Source: Ohtaekwangia sp035628875 (GTDB lineage: Bacteria; Bacteroidota; Bacteroidia; Cytophagales; Cyclobacteriaceae). Taken from it: a DNA stretch of 64,000 bases. The stretch covers positions 1-64,000 of the forward strand of contig DASPIZ010000029.1 of NCBI GenBank assembly GCA_035628875.1, written 5' to 3'. Each line of letters opens with the position of its first letter. Positions within the stretch are counted from its first letter, which is position 1. Positions 8,911 to 17,129 of the stretch are shown one piece after another. Below the pieces are notes generated by a model. That model was not told the DNA's origin and searched no databases. It was given only the letters and a program-made list of their open reading frames with translations. The translations under genes and the position numbers were made by a program.

Positions 8911-9481
8911 AGGCTCTGTGTTTCGTCATTTTCTTACGCAGGTTAATGAGCGCATACCGCATACGACCCAAGGCAGTATTTATACTGACACCTGTGCGAT
9001 CGGCGATTTCCTGAAAACTCATTTGAAGGTAGTGTCTCATGATTAACACATGTTTTTGTTCCGCTGGCAACTCTTTAATGTAGTCACGCAACTTCGTACG
9101 AGTTTCCCTCAACACCTGTTTTGATTCGGCCGAATCTTCCGCAAACTCCATGGAGTTGAAAATACGGCTTCCATCTTCCAGTACTACCTCCGGGTAGCGT
9201 TTTTCTTTCCTGAAGTGATCAATAGCCAGGTTGTGTGCAATCCGGCTAATCCAGGGAAGAAATTTTCCTTCTTCATTATATCGTCCGCCTCGAATGGTAT
9301 TGATAGCTTTGACGAAAGTTTCCTGCAACAAATCTTCGGCGGTGTACCGATCTTTTACAATCAGGTAGATGGCCGTATAAATTTTAGACTTGTGACGGTT
9401 TAGGAGTATCTCGAAAGCGCCTTCATTACCATTTTGATACAGCAACACGAGTTCACTGTCGCTTAATCTTTTATCAATCAT
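8831..9481 (-). CDS. ECF-type RNA polymerase sigma factor
   Basis: A 216-residue sigma-70 family protein. Region 2 covers residues ~10-95 (FEILLNRHKSKIYTAIYLIV, DLLQETFVKAINTIRGGRY, FLPWISRIAHNLAIDHFRKE) and region 4 residues ~120-185 (LPAEQKHVLIMRHYLQMSFQ, EIADRTGVSINTALGRMRYA). There is no region 3, as in ECF factors. The C-terminus extends about 25 residues past region 4 (FYANGLDQVFIPRDYGGGEG) through the overlap with the next gene; this tail may be a by-product of the overlap. The family includes the broadly conserved Bacteroidota ECF factor near the envelope-stress group. It should direct polymerase to an alternative promoter set. Confidence 0.92.
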   Translation of the reverse strand: MIDKRLSDSELVLLYQNGNEGAFEILLNRHKSKIYTAIYLIVKDRYTAEDLLQETFVKAINTIRGGRYNEEGKFLPWISRIAHNLAIDHFRKEKRYPEVVLEDGSRIFNSMEFAEDSAESKQVLRETRTKLRDYIKELPAEQKHVLIMRHYLQMSFQEIADRTGVSINTALGRMRYALINLRKKMTKHRAYDKSFYANGLDQVFIPRDYGGGEGGD

Positions 9482-9662
9482 TCTGCTTCACTTTAAGGTA
9501 ACGTAGAGTTCTCTTTCGATATTGTAGGGGTTAGTTGAACAAATTGGAATGAAAAGATAGAAAGAAATGCGAACAGCACAAAAAAAATTTTCCAAATTTT
9601 CTTGTCTCTCTTGTAATTTCTTTAGCTATTTGCTCGCACAATATTAGTTGATTTATTCTGTT

Positions 9663-10037
9663 ATGGCAGTTAGTAAAAAGAAGGTTATTAAAAGTCTGGA
9701 AAATCTGTCGGAGGATTTGAGGGATTTGATTAAGGATCAGTATCCAAACGGTTTTGAAAGTAGCATAAGCCGCATTACAAACGCGAAAAAGGAGCCAATT
9801 TTCGTTTTTCCGTTAGAGACCGATGACGCCACTTATCTCATTAAGGTGCCGGCTACGAAAAACAGTGAAGGTGAATACGATGTCGAATCCAAGCCTGAAC
9901 CGGATCTGGACAACGCAGCTCCTGACGATGACTACGGATCTGATGATGGTTATGCAGCCGGTGGCAACGATGACTATGATGACGACGCTGGTGGCAAAAG
10001 TCGCGAAGCCAGCTATGACCCCGATTTCGATAATTAA
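9663..10037 (+). CDS. Conserved small protein with acidic disordered tail
   Basis: A 124-residue protein. The ATG at 9663 is chosen because the basic start MAVSKKKVIKSLENL follows directly; a start 15 bp upstream is less likely. Residues 1-75 form a compact domain (LSEDLRDLIKDQYPNGFESS, FVFPLETDDATYLIKVPAT). Residues ~85-124 are almost entirely D, G, E and N (DDDYGSDDGY, NDDYDDDAGG). I recall similar Bacteroidota proteins, sometimes misnamed DNA primase; no primase motif is present. The acidic tail recalls the RNA polymerase delta subunit or histone-like partners, suggesting nucleic-acid mimicry, which is inference. It is divergent from the sigma-factor operon. Confidence 0.75.
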   Translation: MAVSKKKVIKSLENLSEDLRDLIKDQYPNGFESSISRITNAKKEPIFVFPLETDDATYLIKVPATKNSEGEYDVESKPEPDLDNAAPDDDYGSDDGYAAGGNDDYDDDAGGKSREASYDPDFDN

Positions 10038-10216
10038 TTCATTAGGATTATAGGGTTTCTAATTGCGTCTGTTTATCTCTTGTTTGAAAAGCTTCTAAAA
10101 GCTTATTATCAAGTCCTCCTTTACAGATTCCCGTTTGTTTTTTGCGATTTCGTTGGAAATGTCACTTTAGCAAGCCGATGGCAAGTATTTACTTGGATAT
10201 TACTGGTTTTTAGGTA

Positions 10217-10247
10217 TTGCTGTTCGTCGGTTCTTTTTGTAGGTTTG
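10217..10247 (+). promoter_or_regulatory. Bacteroidota-type promoter of the lipoprotein gene
   Basis: TTG at 10217-10219, a 20-base spacer and TAGGTTTG at 10240-10247 match the published consensus TTG-N17-23-TAnnTTTG. The start codon of the lipoprotein gene follows 28 bp after the -7 element. Confidence 0.7.
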
Positions 10248-10275
10248 GCGATATCTATAATAAACGGCTTAATCT

Positions 10276-11118
10276 ATGAAAACGAACAAATTCCTCCTAC
10301 TGGCGGCGTTCAGCCTTTTGCTGTCGTGTAGCGAAGATGAAAAAGGCAAAACTTCCATTAATCCCGAAGACGTTAATGCGTTGATAGCAGCACTTAAAGT
10401 TCAGGGAACTAATAAGAATGGCGATGCTCCACAGCCAACATTTACACAAGCAGCACCGACGATAACAAATAGTCAATCCAGTGCTTCGATAACGAGCAAT
10501 AATAATTTGTATGTTCCCTTCACGGTGTCTTCGACTGACGGGTTTAGCGGAATATACCTCCAGGTAGAAAATGAACTTAATGAATTGGCCGATTCTTACT
10601 GGCAGATACCCCTGTCTGGTAATGCCGGAGATGGACAGATTGTTTTGCCGGTTGGTATCCCTGCTAACGTAGAACCTGGAATATTTGTTATTTATTATTC
10701 TTTATATACCTCAGGGGGGGATGTAAGCGAGATCGCGTCACTGGAAGTTGAAATTGTAGAATCACAGAATAGCTGTGAAGACGGATCCGTTATGGAGTCT
10801 GGGTCTGATGGCTTAACAATTCGTTCTTATTCCTTTGATCGAAATGGTACGATCTCCCTTACATATGATATGTACGATGCCCCGGATAGAATGGACATTT
10901 TTGTAAACCAAAATTGGGTGGCTGGTACAGGTTCATCGTTGAGTTCTGGCACTACTCCTCCGGCAAGTGAATGCTATGACGGCGCAAATGGCTTCGTTAG
11001 CGGGGTAAATACAATTGATTTTGAGTATACCAAAGGAAAACGCGTTGATATTTATATGTCTGGATGCTTTGGTGGTACTGCCTGGGACTACTGGTTCGAT
11101 TGCCCCGGAGAAGAATAG
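10276..11118 (+). CDS. Surface lipoprotein of unknown function
   Basis: A 280-residue lipoprotein with leader ending LLLSCSEDE (Cys18 lipidated). Residues ~20-60 are a low-complexity N/T/S/Q linker; residues ~75-165 look like an immunoglobulin-type beta domain (YVPFTVSSTDGFSGIYLQVE, then EIASLEVEIV); residues ~170-280 are a second beta domain with cysteines (NSCEDGS, ASECYD, SGCFGG, FDCPGE) that could form disulfides. No enzyme motif is seen. It has its own promoter and terminator, so it is a single-gene unit. Confidence 0.8.
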   Translation: MKTNKFLLLAAFSLLLSCSEDEKGKTSINPEDVNALIAALKVQGTNKNGDAPQPTFTQAAPTITNSQSSASITSNNNLYVPFTVSSTDGFSGIYLQVENELNELADSYWQIPLSGNAGDGQIVLPVGIPANVEPGIFVIYYSLYTSGGDVSEIASLEVEIVESQNSCEDGSVMESGSDGLTIRSYSFDRNGTISLTYDMYDAPDRMDIFVNQNWVAGTGSSLSSGTTPPASECYDGANGFVSGVNTIDFEYTKGKRVDIYMSGCFGGTAWDYWFDCPGEE

Positions 11119-11135
11119 AACAACCTCCTAGGAGA

Positions 11136-11166
11136 AAAACCTGCCTTATTCCGGGCAGGTTTTTTT
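11136..11166 (+). terminator. Rho-independent terminator after lipoprotein gene
   Basis: Stem ACCTGCC (11139-11145) with GGCAGGT (11154-11160), extended by A-T pairs, an 8-base loop and a run of Ts to 11166. It lies 20-50 bp after the stop at 11118 and separates this gene from uvrA. Confidence 0.9.
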
Positions 11167-11262
11167 ATGCCTTTTGTTTTTGGATCACAAAACAGAAATT
11201 GAACTTAAAATTTCAGTTTCTCCTTGTAGAACTGTTAATATTGACGATAATTTCATTAGCCT

Positions 11263-14103
11263 GTGACCCAAGTAGTGTTAAACGACCTCCATCTCGATGA
11301 CCTCAGTCCGAAAGAGTATATCATAATAAAACGAGCCAGGGTAAACAACCTGAAAAATCTCAGCGTAGCTATTCCCCGGAATAAACTTGTTGTTATCACC
11401 GGCCTCTCAGGGTCTGGAAAATCATCACTGGCATTCGATACGCTATTTGCTGAAGGCCAACGCATGTATGTGGAAAGCCTCAGTTCTTATGCCCGGCAGT
11501 TCCTGGGAAGAATGGAAAAACCAGAGGTAGACTATATCCGCGGTGTTGCTCCGGCTATTGCCATCGAACAAAAAGTGAATACGCGCAACCCCAGGTCTAC
11601 TGTAGGAACAACGACAGAAATCTATGATTATCTCAAACTTCTCTTTGCCCGAATCGGAAAAACATATTCGCCGGTAAGTGGTAAAGAAGTAAAACGCGAT
11701 ACCGTAACAAGCGTGGTAGATGTAATCAATTCATGGGGCGAAGGGCAACGTGTTATGATTACGTGCCCTCTTCACATCAAGAAAGGCAGGAAGCTGGCAG
11801 AAGAACTAAACCTGCTGCTCAGCAAGGGATATGCCCGTATCGTACTGGATGGTGAAGTAAAGTTTATCGAAGAGATTTTAACAGATGAAGCAGAGGGTAA
11901 GAAGAAGAAAAGCCTGAAGATAAGCGGCGACATCGAGGTTTTGATTGATCGCACTACGGTAAATCCGGGCGATGAAGATACGGTTTTCCGGCTTTCGGAT
12001 TCCGTACAAACCGCATTTTTCGAAGGCGAAGGCGACTGCCTGGTCCACAACGATAAAGGAAAGGTATTTCGATTTTCTGATCGCTTCGAGCTCGATGGAA
12101 TGCACTTTACTGAACCATCGATCAACTTCTTCAGTTTCAATAATCCGTATGGAGCTTGCCAGACATGCGAAGGCTTTGGCAAGGTGCTGGGTATTGACGA
12201 AGATCTTGTGGTTCCTGATAAATCGTTATCGGTTTATGAAGGCGCCATTGCGCCATGGCGAAGTGAAACGATGAGCGAATGGCAAAAACCGTTGGTTAAA
12301 AACGGAATTAAGTTTGACTTTCCCATCCATCGCCCTTACGCCGAACTCACCCGTGCAGAGCAGGATTTGTTGTGGAACGGAAACCAGTATTTTGAAGGTC
12401 TTAACGACTTTTTTAAATACCTCGAATCGAAGTTGCATAAAATTCAATATCGGGTGATGTTATCCCGATACCGGGGAAGAACAACTTGTCCGGATTGTCG
12501 TGGAACGCGTCTTCGCAAAGATGCGCAGTATGTAAAGATCGCAGGGACATCCATTACGGATCTTGTGCTCATGCCCATTGAAGATTTGCTTGTGTTCTTC
12601 AACAACATCAAGGTCGACGCACATGATCGTCAGGTATCCGACCGGATTCTCATGGAGATTAAATCAAGACTTAGTTACATGGTGAAAGTAGGCTTGGGCT
12701 ATCTGTCGTTGAACCGTCTCACCTCAAGCTTGTCGGGAGGAGAATTTCAGCGGATTAAACTGGCAACTTCTTTGGGAAGCGCATTGGTGGGCTCCATGTA
12801 TATTCTCGACGAACCAAGTATTGGACTTCATCCAAAAGATACAGACCGTATGGTGGAGGTATTAAAATCGCTGCGTGATCTTGGTAACTCTGTGATCGTG
12901 GTGGAACATGAAGAAGAAATCATGCGTGCTGCAGACCAGATCATTGATATCGGCCCGGACGCCGGAAGCCACGGTGGAGAATTAATTTTCCAGGGAACGA
13001 TCAACGAAATAAATGGTAAAGTAAGATCACACACTACAGATTACCTTACCGGCAAGGAAGAAATACCGGTACCGGCAAAACGAAGGAAATGGAAAGACAG
13101 TATTACGGTGAGTGGTGCTCGTGAAAATAACCTGAAGAACATCACGGTTAAGTTTCCGTTAAGCGCGCTTACTGTGGTTACCGGTGTAAGTGGTTCGGGA
13201 AAATCTACACTGATTAAAAAAATATTGTATCCCGCCTTGGGAAGGATCAATGGATCAGTGGCTGAAGCTCCTGGTAAATTTGATAAACTGGAAGGTGATT
13301 ATGCGCGGATAACACAGATTGAATTTGTAGATCAGAATCCGATTGGCAAATCATCACGGTCAAACCCGATCAGCTATGTGAAAGCCTATGATGCGATACG
13401 ACAGTTGTACGCAGACCAGCCACTCGCAAAACAGCGTGCATACAAACCTTCTCACTTTTCTTTTAACGTGGAAGGCGGACGATGCGAAACATGCGAAGGT
13501 GAAGGTGAAACACGTGTAGAGATGCAGTTCATGGCAGACATCTTTTTGAAATGTGAAAGTTGCCATGGCAAGCGGTTCAAACAGGAAGTGCTGGAGGTAG
13601 AATACAATGGGAAAAATATTGCCGATGTGCTGGATCTTACCGTAGAGCATGCGTTGGATTTCTTCAAAGAAAAAAAATCCATTTACGAAAAAATCCTTCC
13701 TTTAAACGATGTGGGGCTCGGTTACGTAAAGCTGGGACAATCATCAAATTCCTTAAGTGGTGGCGAAGCACAACGCGTGAAGCTTGCATCATTCCTAGGA
13801 AAGAATTCTGTGGAAGGTAATATCCTGTTCATTTTTGATGAGCCTACCACCGGTTTGCATTTCCATGATATTTCAAAATTGCTCAAAGCCATGAACGCGC
13901 TGGTAGATCAGGGGCATACGGTTATTATCATCGAACATAATCTCGAAGTAATTAAATGTGCAGACTGGATTATTGATCTTGGTCCTGAAGGTGGTGAGAA
14001 AAATGGTGGCAAATTACTTTTTGAAGGTACACCGGAAGACATGGCCAAAAAAGGAAAAGGACACACCGCCGATTTCGTCCGGAAGAAACTGAACAAAAAA
14101 TAG
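11263..14103 (+). CDS. uvrA: Excinuclease ABC subunit A
   Basis: A 946-residue UvrA, the damage-sensing ATPase of nucleotide excision repair. The start is GTG 11263: an in-frame stop lies at 11257 and no ATG occurs before residue 69, beyond the first Walker A. Two ABC modules are visible: Walker A GLSGSGKSSL (~residue 47) and GVSGSGKSTL (~643), signatures SSLSGGEFQR and NSLSGGEAQR, Walker B ILDEPSIGLH and IFDEPTTGLH. Zinc-binding cysteines occur as CQTCEGFG/CPDCRG in the first half and CETCEGEG/CESCHG in the second. Length and domain order are standard. It stands alone, as uvr genes usually do. Confidence 0.98.
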   Translation: MTQVVLNDLHLDDLSPKEYIIIKRARVNNLKNLSVAIPRNKLVVITGLSGSGKSSLAFDTLFAEGQRMYVESLSSYARQFLGRMEKPEVDYIRGVAPAIAIEQKVNTRNPRSTVGTTTEIYDYLKLLFARIGKTYSPVSGKEVKRDTVTSVVDVINSWGEGQRVMITCPLHIKKGRKLAEELNLLLSKGYARIVLDGEVKFIEEILTDEAEGKKKKSLKISGDIEVLIDRTTVNPGDEDTVFRLSDSVQTAFFEGEGDCLVHNDKGKVFRFSDRFELDGMHFTEPSINFFSFNNPYGACQTCEGFGKVLGIDEDLVVPDKSLSVYEGAIAPWRSETMSEWQKPLVKNGIKFDFPIHRPYAELTRAEQDLLWNGNQYFEGLNDFFKYLESKLHKIQYRVMLSRYRGRTTCPDCRGTRLRKDAQYVKIAGTSITDLVLMPIEDLLVFFNNIKVDAHDRQVSDRILMEIKSRLSYMVKVGLGYLSLNRLTSSLSGGEFQRIKLATSLGSALVGSMYILDEPSIGLHPKDTDRMVEVLKSLRDLGNSVIVVEHEEEIMRAADQIIDIGPDAGSHGGELIFQGTINEINGKVRSHTTDYLTGKEEIPVPAKRRKWKDSITVSGARENNLKNITVKFPLSALTVVTGVSGSGKSTLIKKILYPALGRINGSVAEAPGKFDKLEGDYARITQIEFVDQNPIGKSSRSNPISYVKAYDAIRQLYADQPLAKQRAYKPSHFSFNVEGGRCETCEGEGETRVEMQFMADIFLKCESCHGKRFKQEVLEVEYNGKNIADVLDLTVEHALDFFKEKKSIYEKILPLNDVGLGYVKLGQSSNSLSGGEAQRVKLASFLGKNSVEGNILFIFDEPTTGLHFHDISKLLKAMNALVDQGHTVIIIEHNLEVIKCADWIIDLGPEGGEKNGGKLLFEGTPEDMAKKGKGHTADFVRKKLNKK

Positions 14104-14179
14104 CTTATTCTTCTAGACGCGTTAAATCGTTGCCACCATGGAAGCAAGGTATCAGGCTTAACAACCTGATGCCTGCTGA

Positions 14180-14977
14180 TCAGTTCACAATTTTATCGTA
14201 CGATGCGCCAATCCCTTTGATAAGGGAAGAGCTGAATCCCTGGTGTTCCATTTCGTTTAACCCTACAATGGTGCATCCTTTTGGCGTCGTTACTTTATCA
14301 ATCTCCTCTTCGGGATGACGGTTTAGCTTAAGCAGGAGTTCAGCAGCGCCTTTTACAGTTTGCGCTGCAATGAGATTCGCTGTTTTGGCATCAAACCCGA
14401 TTTCAATACCACCTTGCGTCGAGGCACGGATGAAGCGCAGTGCATAGGCAATTCCGCAAGCACCGAGTACCGTAGCCGCATCCATTAATTTTTCATCGAT
14501 GGAGATGGCCACGCCCAATTGATTAAACAAATCTGTAACGTATTGTATCTGGGCAGCTGAAGCATCTTTGTGACAAAGGCAGGTAACAGACTCCTGAATG
14601 GCGATCGCCGTATTTGGCATGGCCCTGAAAAGGGGAACACCATGATTAACGATGGCCGCAAGATCCTTTAGAAAAATTCCGGTTACCACACTGATAACAA
14701 TATGTCTCTTCGGATCAAAAGCGTCTTTAAGGCCTTCCAGTATTTCTTTTACATTGTAAGGTTTAAGCGAAACGACAATGACGTCATTATCCAGAATAGC
14801 CTGGCGGTTATCACTTGTAACGTTTGCACCGCGTTGTTTCAGCGATTGAAGTGGTTCAAGGTTACGGCGTGTAATCGTGATTTGATCCGGAGAAACAAAC
14901 GTACTTTTGATCAGCCCCTCTGCAATAGCTGATCCTAAGTTACCTCCTCCGAGTATGGCAATTTTAGCGTGCTTCAT
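14180..14977 (-). CDS. proC: Pyrroline-5-carboxylate reductase
   Basis: A 265-residue cytosolic enzyme that reduces 1-pyrroline-5-carboxylate to proline with NAD(P)H, the last step of proline synthesis. The N-terminus has the Rossmann motif IAILGGGNLGSAIAEGLIKS; SLKPYNVKEIL and FRAMPNTAIAIQESVTCL are conserved P5C-reductase blocks; the C-terminal dimerisation domain has GACGIAYALRFI and the TTPKGCTIVGLNEME loop (TPGG in many homologues). ATG at 14977. It converges on uvrA, with a weak hairpin (ATCAGG/CCTGAT, 14151-14170) between them. Confidence 0.96.
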   Translation of the reverse strand: MKHAKIAILGGGNLGSAIAEGLIKSTFVSPDQITITRRNLEPLQSLKQRGANVTSDNRQAILDNDVIVVSLKPYNVKEILEGLKDAFDPKRHIVISVVTGIFLKDLAAIVNHGVPLFRAMPNTAIAIQESVTCLCHKDASAAQIQYVTDLFNQLGVAISIDEKLMDAATVLGACGIAYALRFIRASTQGGIEIGFDAKTANLIAAQTVKGAAELLLKLNRHPEEEIDKVTTPKGCTIVGLNEMEHQGFSSSLIKGIGASYDKIVN

Positions 14978-15129
14978 AAAAAACGTTTAGCAATCCGTGA
15001 AATTAATTTACTTCGCGTACTTATTTTAATAAACCATCAACTTTATACATCCTTACTGTTGTTAGGTGATTATGTTTTTGGCTTAGCAAATAAATTCTTA
15101 ATTATACAGGCCCAACCGACGAGACGTTT

Positions 15130-16485
15130 ATGACACATCATGAGATCCTGGAGAAAGTAAAACTGCGAAATCCGAATGAGCCGGAATTTTTACAAGCTGC
15201 TGAAGAAGTAATTCTATCGGTGCTTCCGGTATTGGAAAGTCATCCTGAATTCAACAAACTCAAAATACTCGAGCGTATGTTGGAGCCGGAAAGATTGATT
15301 TCATTTCGAATCACCTGGCTTGATGATCAGGGAGAAGTACATGTTAATCGCGGGTATCGTGTTCAGATGAATAGTGCCATCGGTCCTTACAAGGGTGGCT
15401 TACGTTTTCATCCTTCCGTAAATCCGAGTGTACTGAAGTTTCTCGCTTTTGAACAGATCTTCAAAAACGCGCTCACCGGCATTCCTATGGGTGGAGGCAA
15501 AGGAGGAAGTGATTTTGATCCGAAGGGAAAATCAGAAAATGAGATCATGCGGTTCTGCCAGGCATTCATGATCGAACTCTCAAAACACATAGGCCATAGG
15601 TTGGATGTTCCCGCAGGGGATATCGGTGTTGGTGGACGGGAGATTGGATATTTATTCGGAGCGTATAAAAAACTTCAGAATGAATTTACCGGCGTGCTCA
15701 CAGGCAAAGGCATTGGTTGGGGTGGAAGCTTAATTCGTACCGAGGCTACAGGCTATGGGTTAATTTACTTCGCCGAATACATGCTTCAGGAAAGAAAAGA
15801 ATCTATGGCGGGCAAAACATGCCTCGTTTCTGGTTCCGGCAACGTGGCACAATATGCCATCGAAAAAATTATCCAGCTTGGCGGCAAGGCAATCACCGCT
15901 TCTGATTCTTCCGGATATATTTATGATGAAGCCGGAATTACCATGGAGAAACTTGAATTTTTAAAAGTGTTAAAGAATGAACGCAGGGGCCGGATAAAGG
16001 AATATGCTGACAGATATAAAGGTGTTGTATACGCCGATATTGATCCGGCTGCCGATCATAACCCATTGTGGAATTTAAAAGCAGATTGTGCATTTCCATG
16101 TGCCACTCAAAATGAGGTCAACGAAAAGGACGCTAACAACCTGGTACGGAATGGCATTCACTTATTGGGTGAAGGTGCTAACATGCCAACCACCATTGGC
16201 GGTATCAATGTGCTTCTTGATAATGGTGTGATGTATGGCCCGGGAAAAGCATCTAACGCAGGTGGTGTTGCTACATCCGGGCTGGAGATGACTCAAAATT
16301 TCATGGGATCTCAATGGACTTCGGAAGAAGTTGATGCGAGACTGCATGGTATCATGAAAAACATTCATCATGCCTGTCTTGCGGCAGCGAAATACTATGG
16401 TAAGCCAGGGAATTACATGGTAGGTGCAAACATCGCGGGGTTTTTAAAAGTCGCACGAGCGATGCAGGCCCAAGGTATTATGTAA
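15130..16485 (+). CDS. gdhA: Glutamate dehydrogenase (NADP type)
   Basis: A 451-residue hexameric-type glutamate dehydrogenase that aminates 2-oxoglutarate to glutamate (ammonium assimilation). Residue landmarks: GPYKGGLRFHPS near 85-96 with substrate-binding Lys88, MGGGKGGSDFDP with the catalytic Lys124, and PAGDIGVGGREIG carrying the catalytic Asp. The C-terminal nucleotide domain starts around 200 with the Rossmann loop CLVSGSGNVAQYAIEK; SDSSG after the second strand suits NADP(H). Length is typical of the small (~450) class. It ends in a strong terminator shared with the convergent barrel gene. Confidence 0.97.
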   Translation: MTHHEILEKVKLRNPNEPEFLQAAEEVILSVLPVLESHPEFNKLKILERMLEPERLISFRITWLDDQGEVHVNRGYRVQMNSAIGPYKGGLRFHPSVNPSVLKFLAFEQIFKNALTGIPMGGGKGGSDFDPKGKSENEIMRFCQAFMIELSKHIGHRLDVPAGDIGVGGREIGYLFGAYKKLQNEFTGVLTGKGIGWGGSLIRTEATGYGLIYFAEYMLQERKESMAGKTCLVSGSGNVAQYAIEKIIQLGGKAITASDSSGYIYDEAGITMEKLEFLKVLKNERRGRIKEYADRYKGVVYADIDPAADHNPLWNLKADCAFPCATQNEVNEKDANNLVRNGIHLLGEGANMPTTIGGINVLLDNGVMYGPGKASNAGGVATSGLEMTQNFMGSQWTSEEVDARLHGIMKNIHHACLAAAKYYGKPGNYMVGANIAGFLKVARAMQAQGIM

Positions 16486-16487
16486 AA

Positions 16488-16518
16488 AGAACAGGTTGAA
16501 TTTTCAACCTGTTTTTTT
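16488..16518. terminator. Bidirectional terminator between gdhA and barrel gene
   Basis: Stem ACAGGTTGA (16491-16499) with TCAACCTGT (16504-16512) and a 4-base loop, preceded by an A-run and followed by seven Ts. It can therefore end transcription from both the gdhA side and the minus-strand gene at 16535. Confidence 0.92.
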
Positions 16519-16534
16519 ATCGACCTCTGGTTAG

Positions 16535-17050
16535 TTATAACTTTCCAAGAATAAATCCAATACCGATTTGCATCATAAAGACTGTACCGGGTTCATACCC
16601 TTCACCATAATTATTGCCAATATTAAAGCCGAGGTTTAGACCAGCATCCACGTTAAGACTTTCAGTAAGGAAATATTTGCTCCCGGCATACAACCCCATA
16701 TCCGTTCTGCTCATGCCGTCCAGACCTTCAATTGAAACAGTATTAAAATTTAATTCTGCACCAGCATAAGGCGCGAGCTTAGCGTCACTGGTTAAGAAAT
16801 TATAAGTTCCGTATCCGCCGAACCCGAACATGGTCATGCCTTCGCCAAGCGTAAGGTTAGGGCGTACGCCCACTTCAATATTATCTGTAATGAAATAACC
16901 TGCTTTGGCATAAAAGCTCCCGCTTTTATTGTCTTTAACACCAATGTAGGTTCCGCCAAACGTTAAACTGATGTCTCCCTTTTCCTGTTGTGCCAGTGAT
17001 GCGGTGCAGGCACTAAATACAATGCCGATTAAGATTAAAGCTTTTTTCAT
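16535..17050 (-). CDS. Small outer-membrane beta-barrel protein
   Basis: A 171-residue protein with a signal peptide (ATG 17050; leader ends ACTASLAQ) and amphipathic strands throughout (FYAKAGYFITDNIEVGVRPN, YAGAELNFNTVSIEG, GLYAGSKYFLTESLNVDAG), finishing with IGIGFILGKL. It looks like the OmpX/porin-like eight-strand class. No ligand or enzyme motif is seen and no gene is co-transcribed. An outer-membrane structural or adhesion role is possible. Confidence 0.82.
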   Translation of the reverse strand: MKKALILIGIVFSACTASLAQQEKGDISLTFGGTYIGVKDNKSGSFYAKAGYFITDNIEVGVRPNLTLGEGMTMFGFGGYGTYNFLTSDAKLAPYAGAELNFNTVSIEGLDGMSRTDMGLYAGSKYFLTESLNVDAGLNLGFNIGNNYGEGYEPGTVFMMQIGIGFILGKL

Positions 17051-17129
17051 AAAAAATTAGGTTAGAAATGTTATGGCAAACTAAACGTAAATTTTCAAAA
17101 CACGTTGTGCTTTTAAGTAATTTGTACAC

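Noticed and set aside
10080..10331. 83-residue open frame upstream of the lipoprotein gene
   Set aside because: It overlaps the lipoprotein start in another frame, covers the matched promoter and has no recognisable motif.
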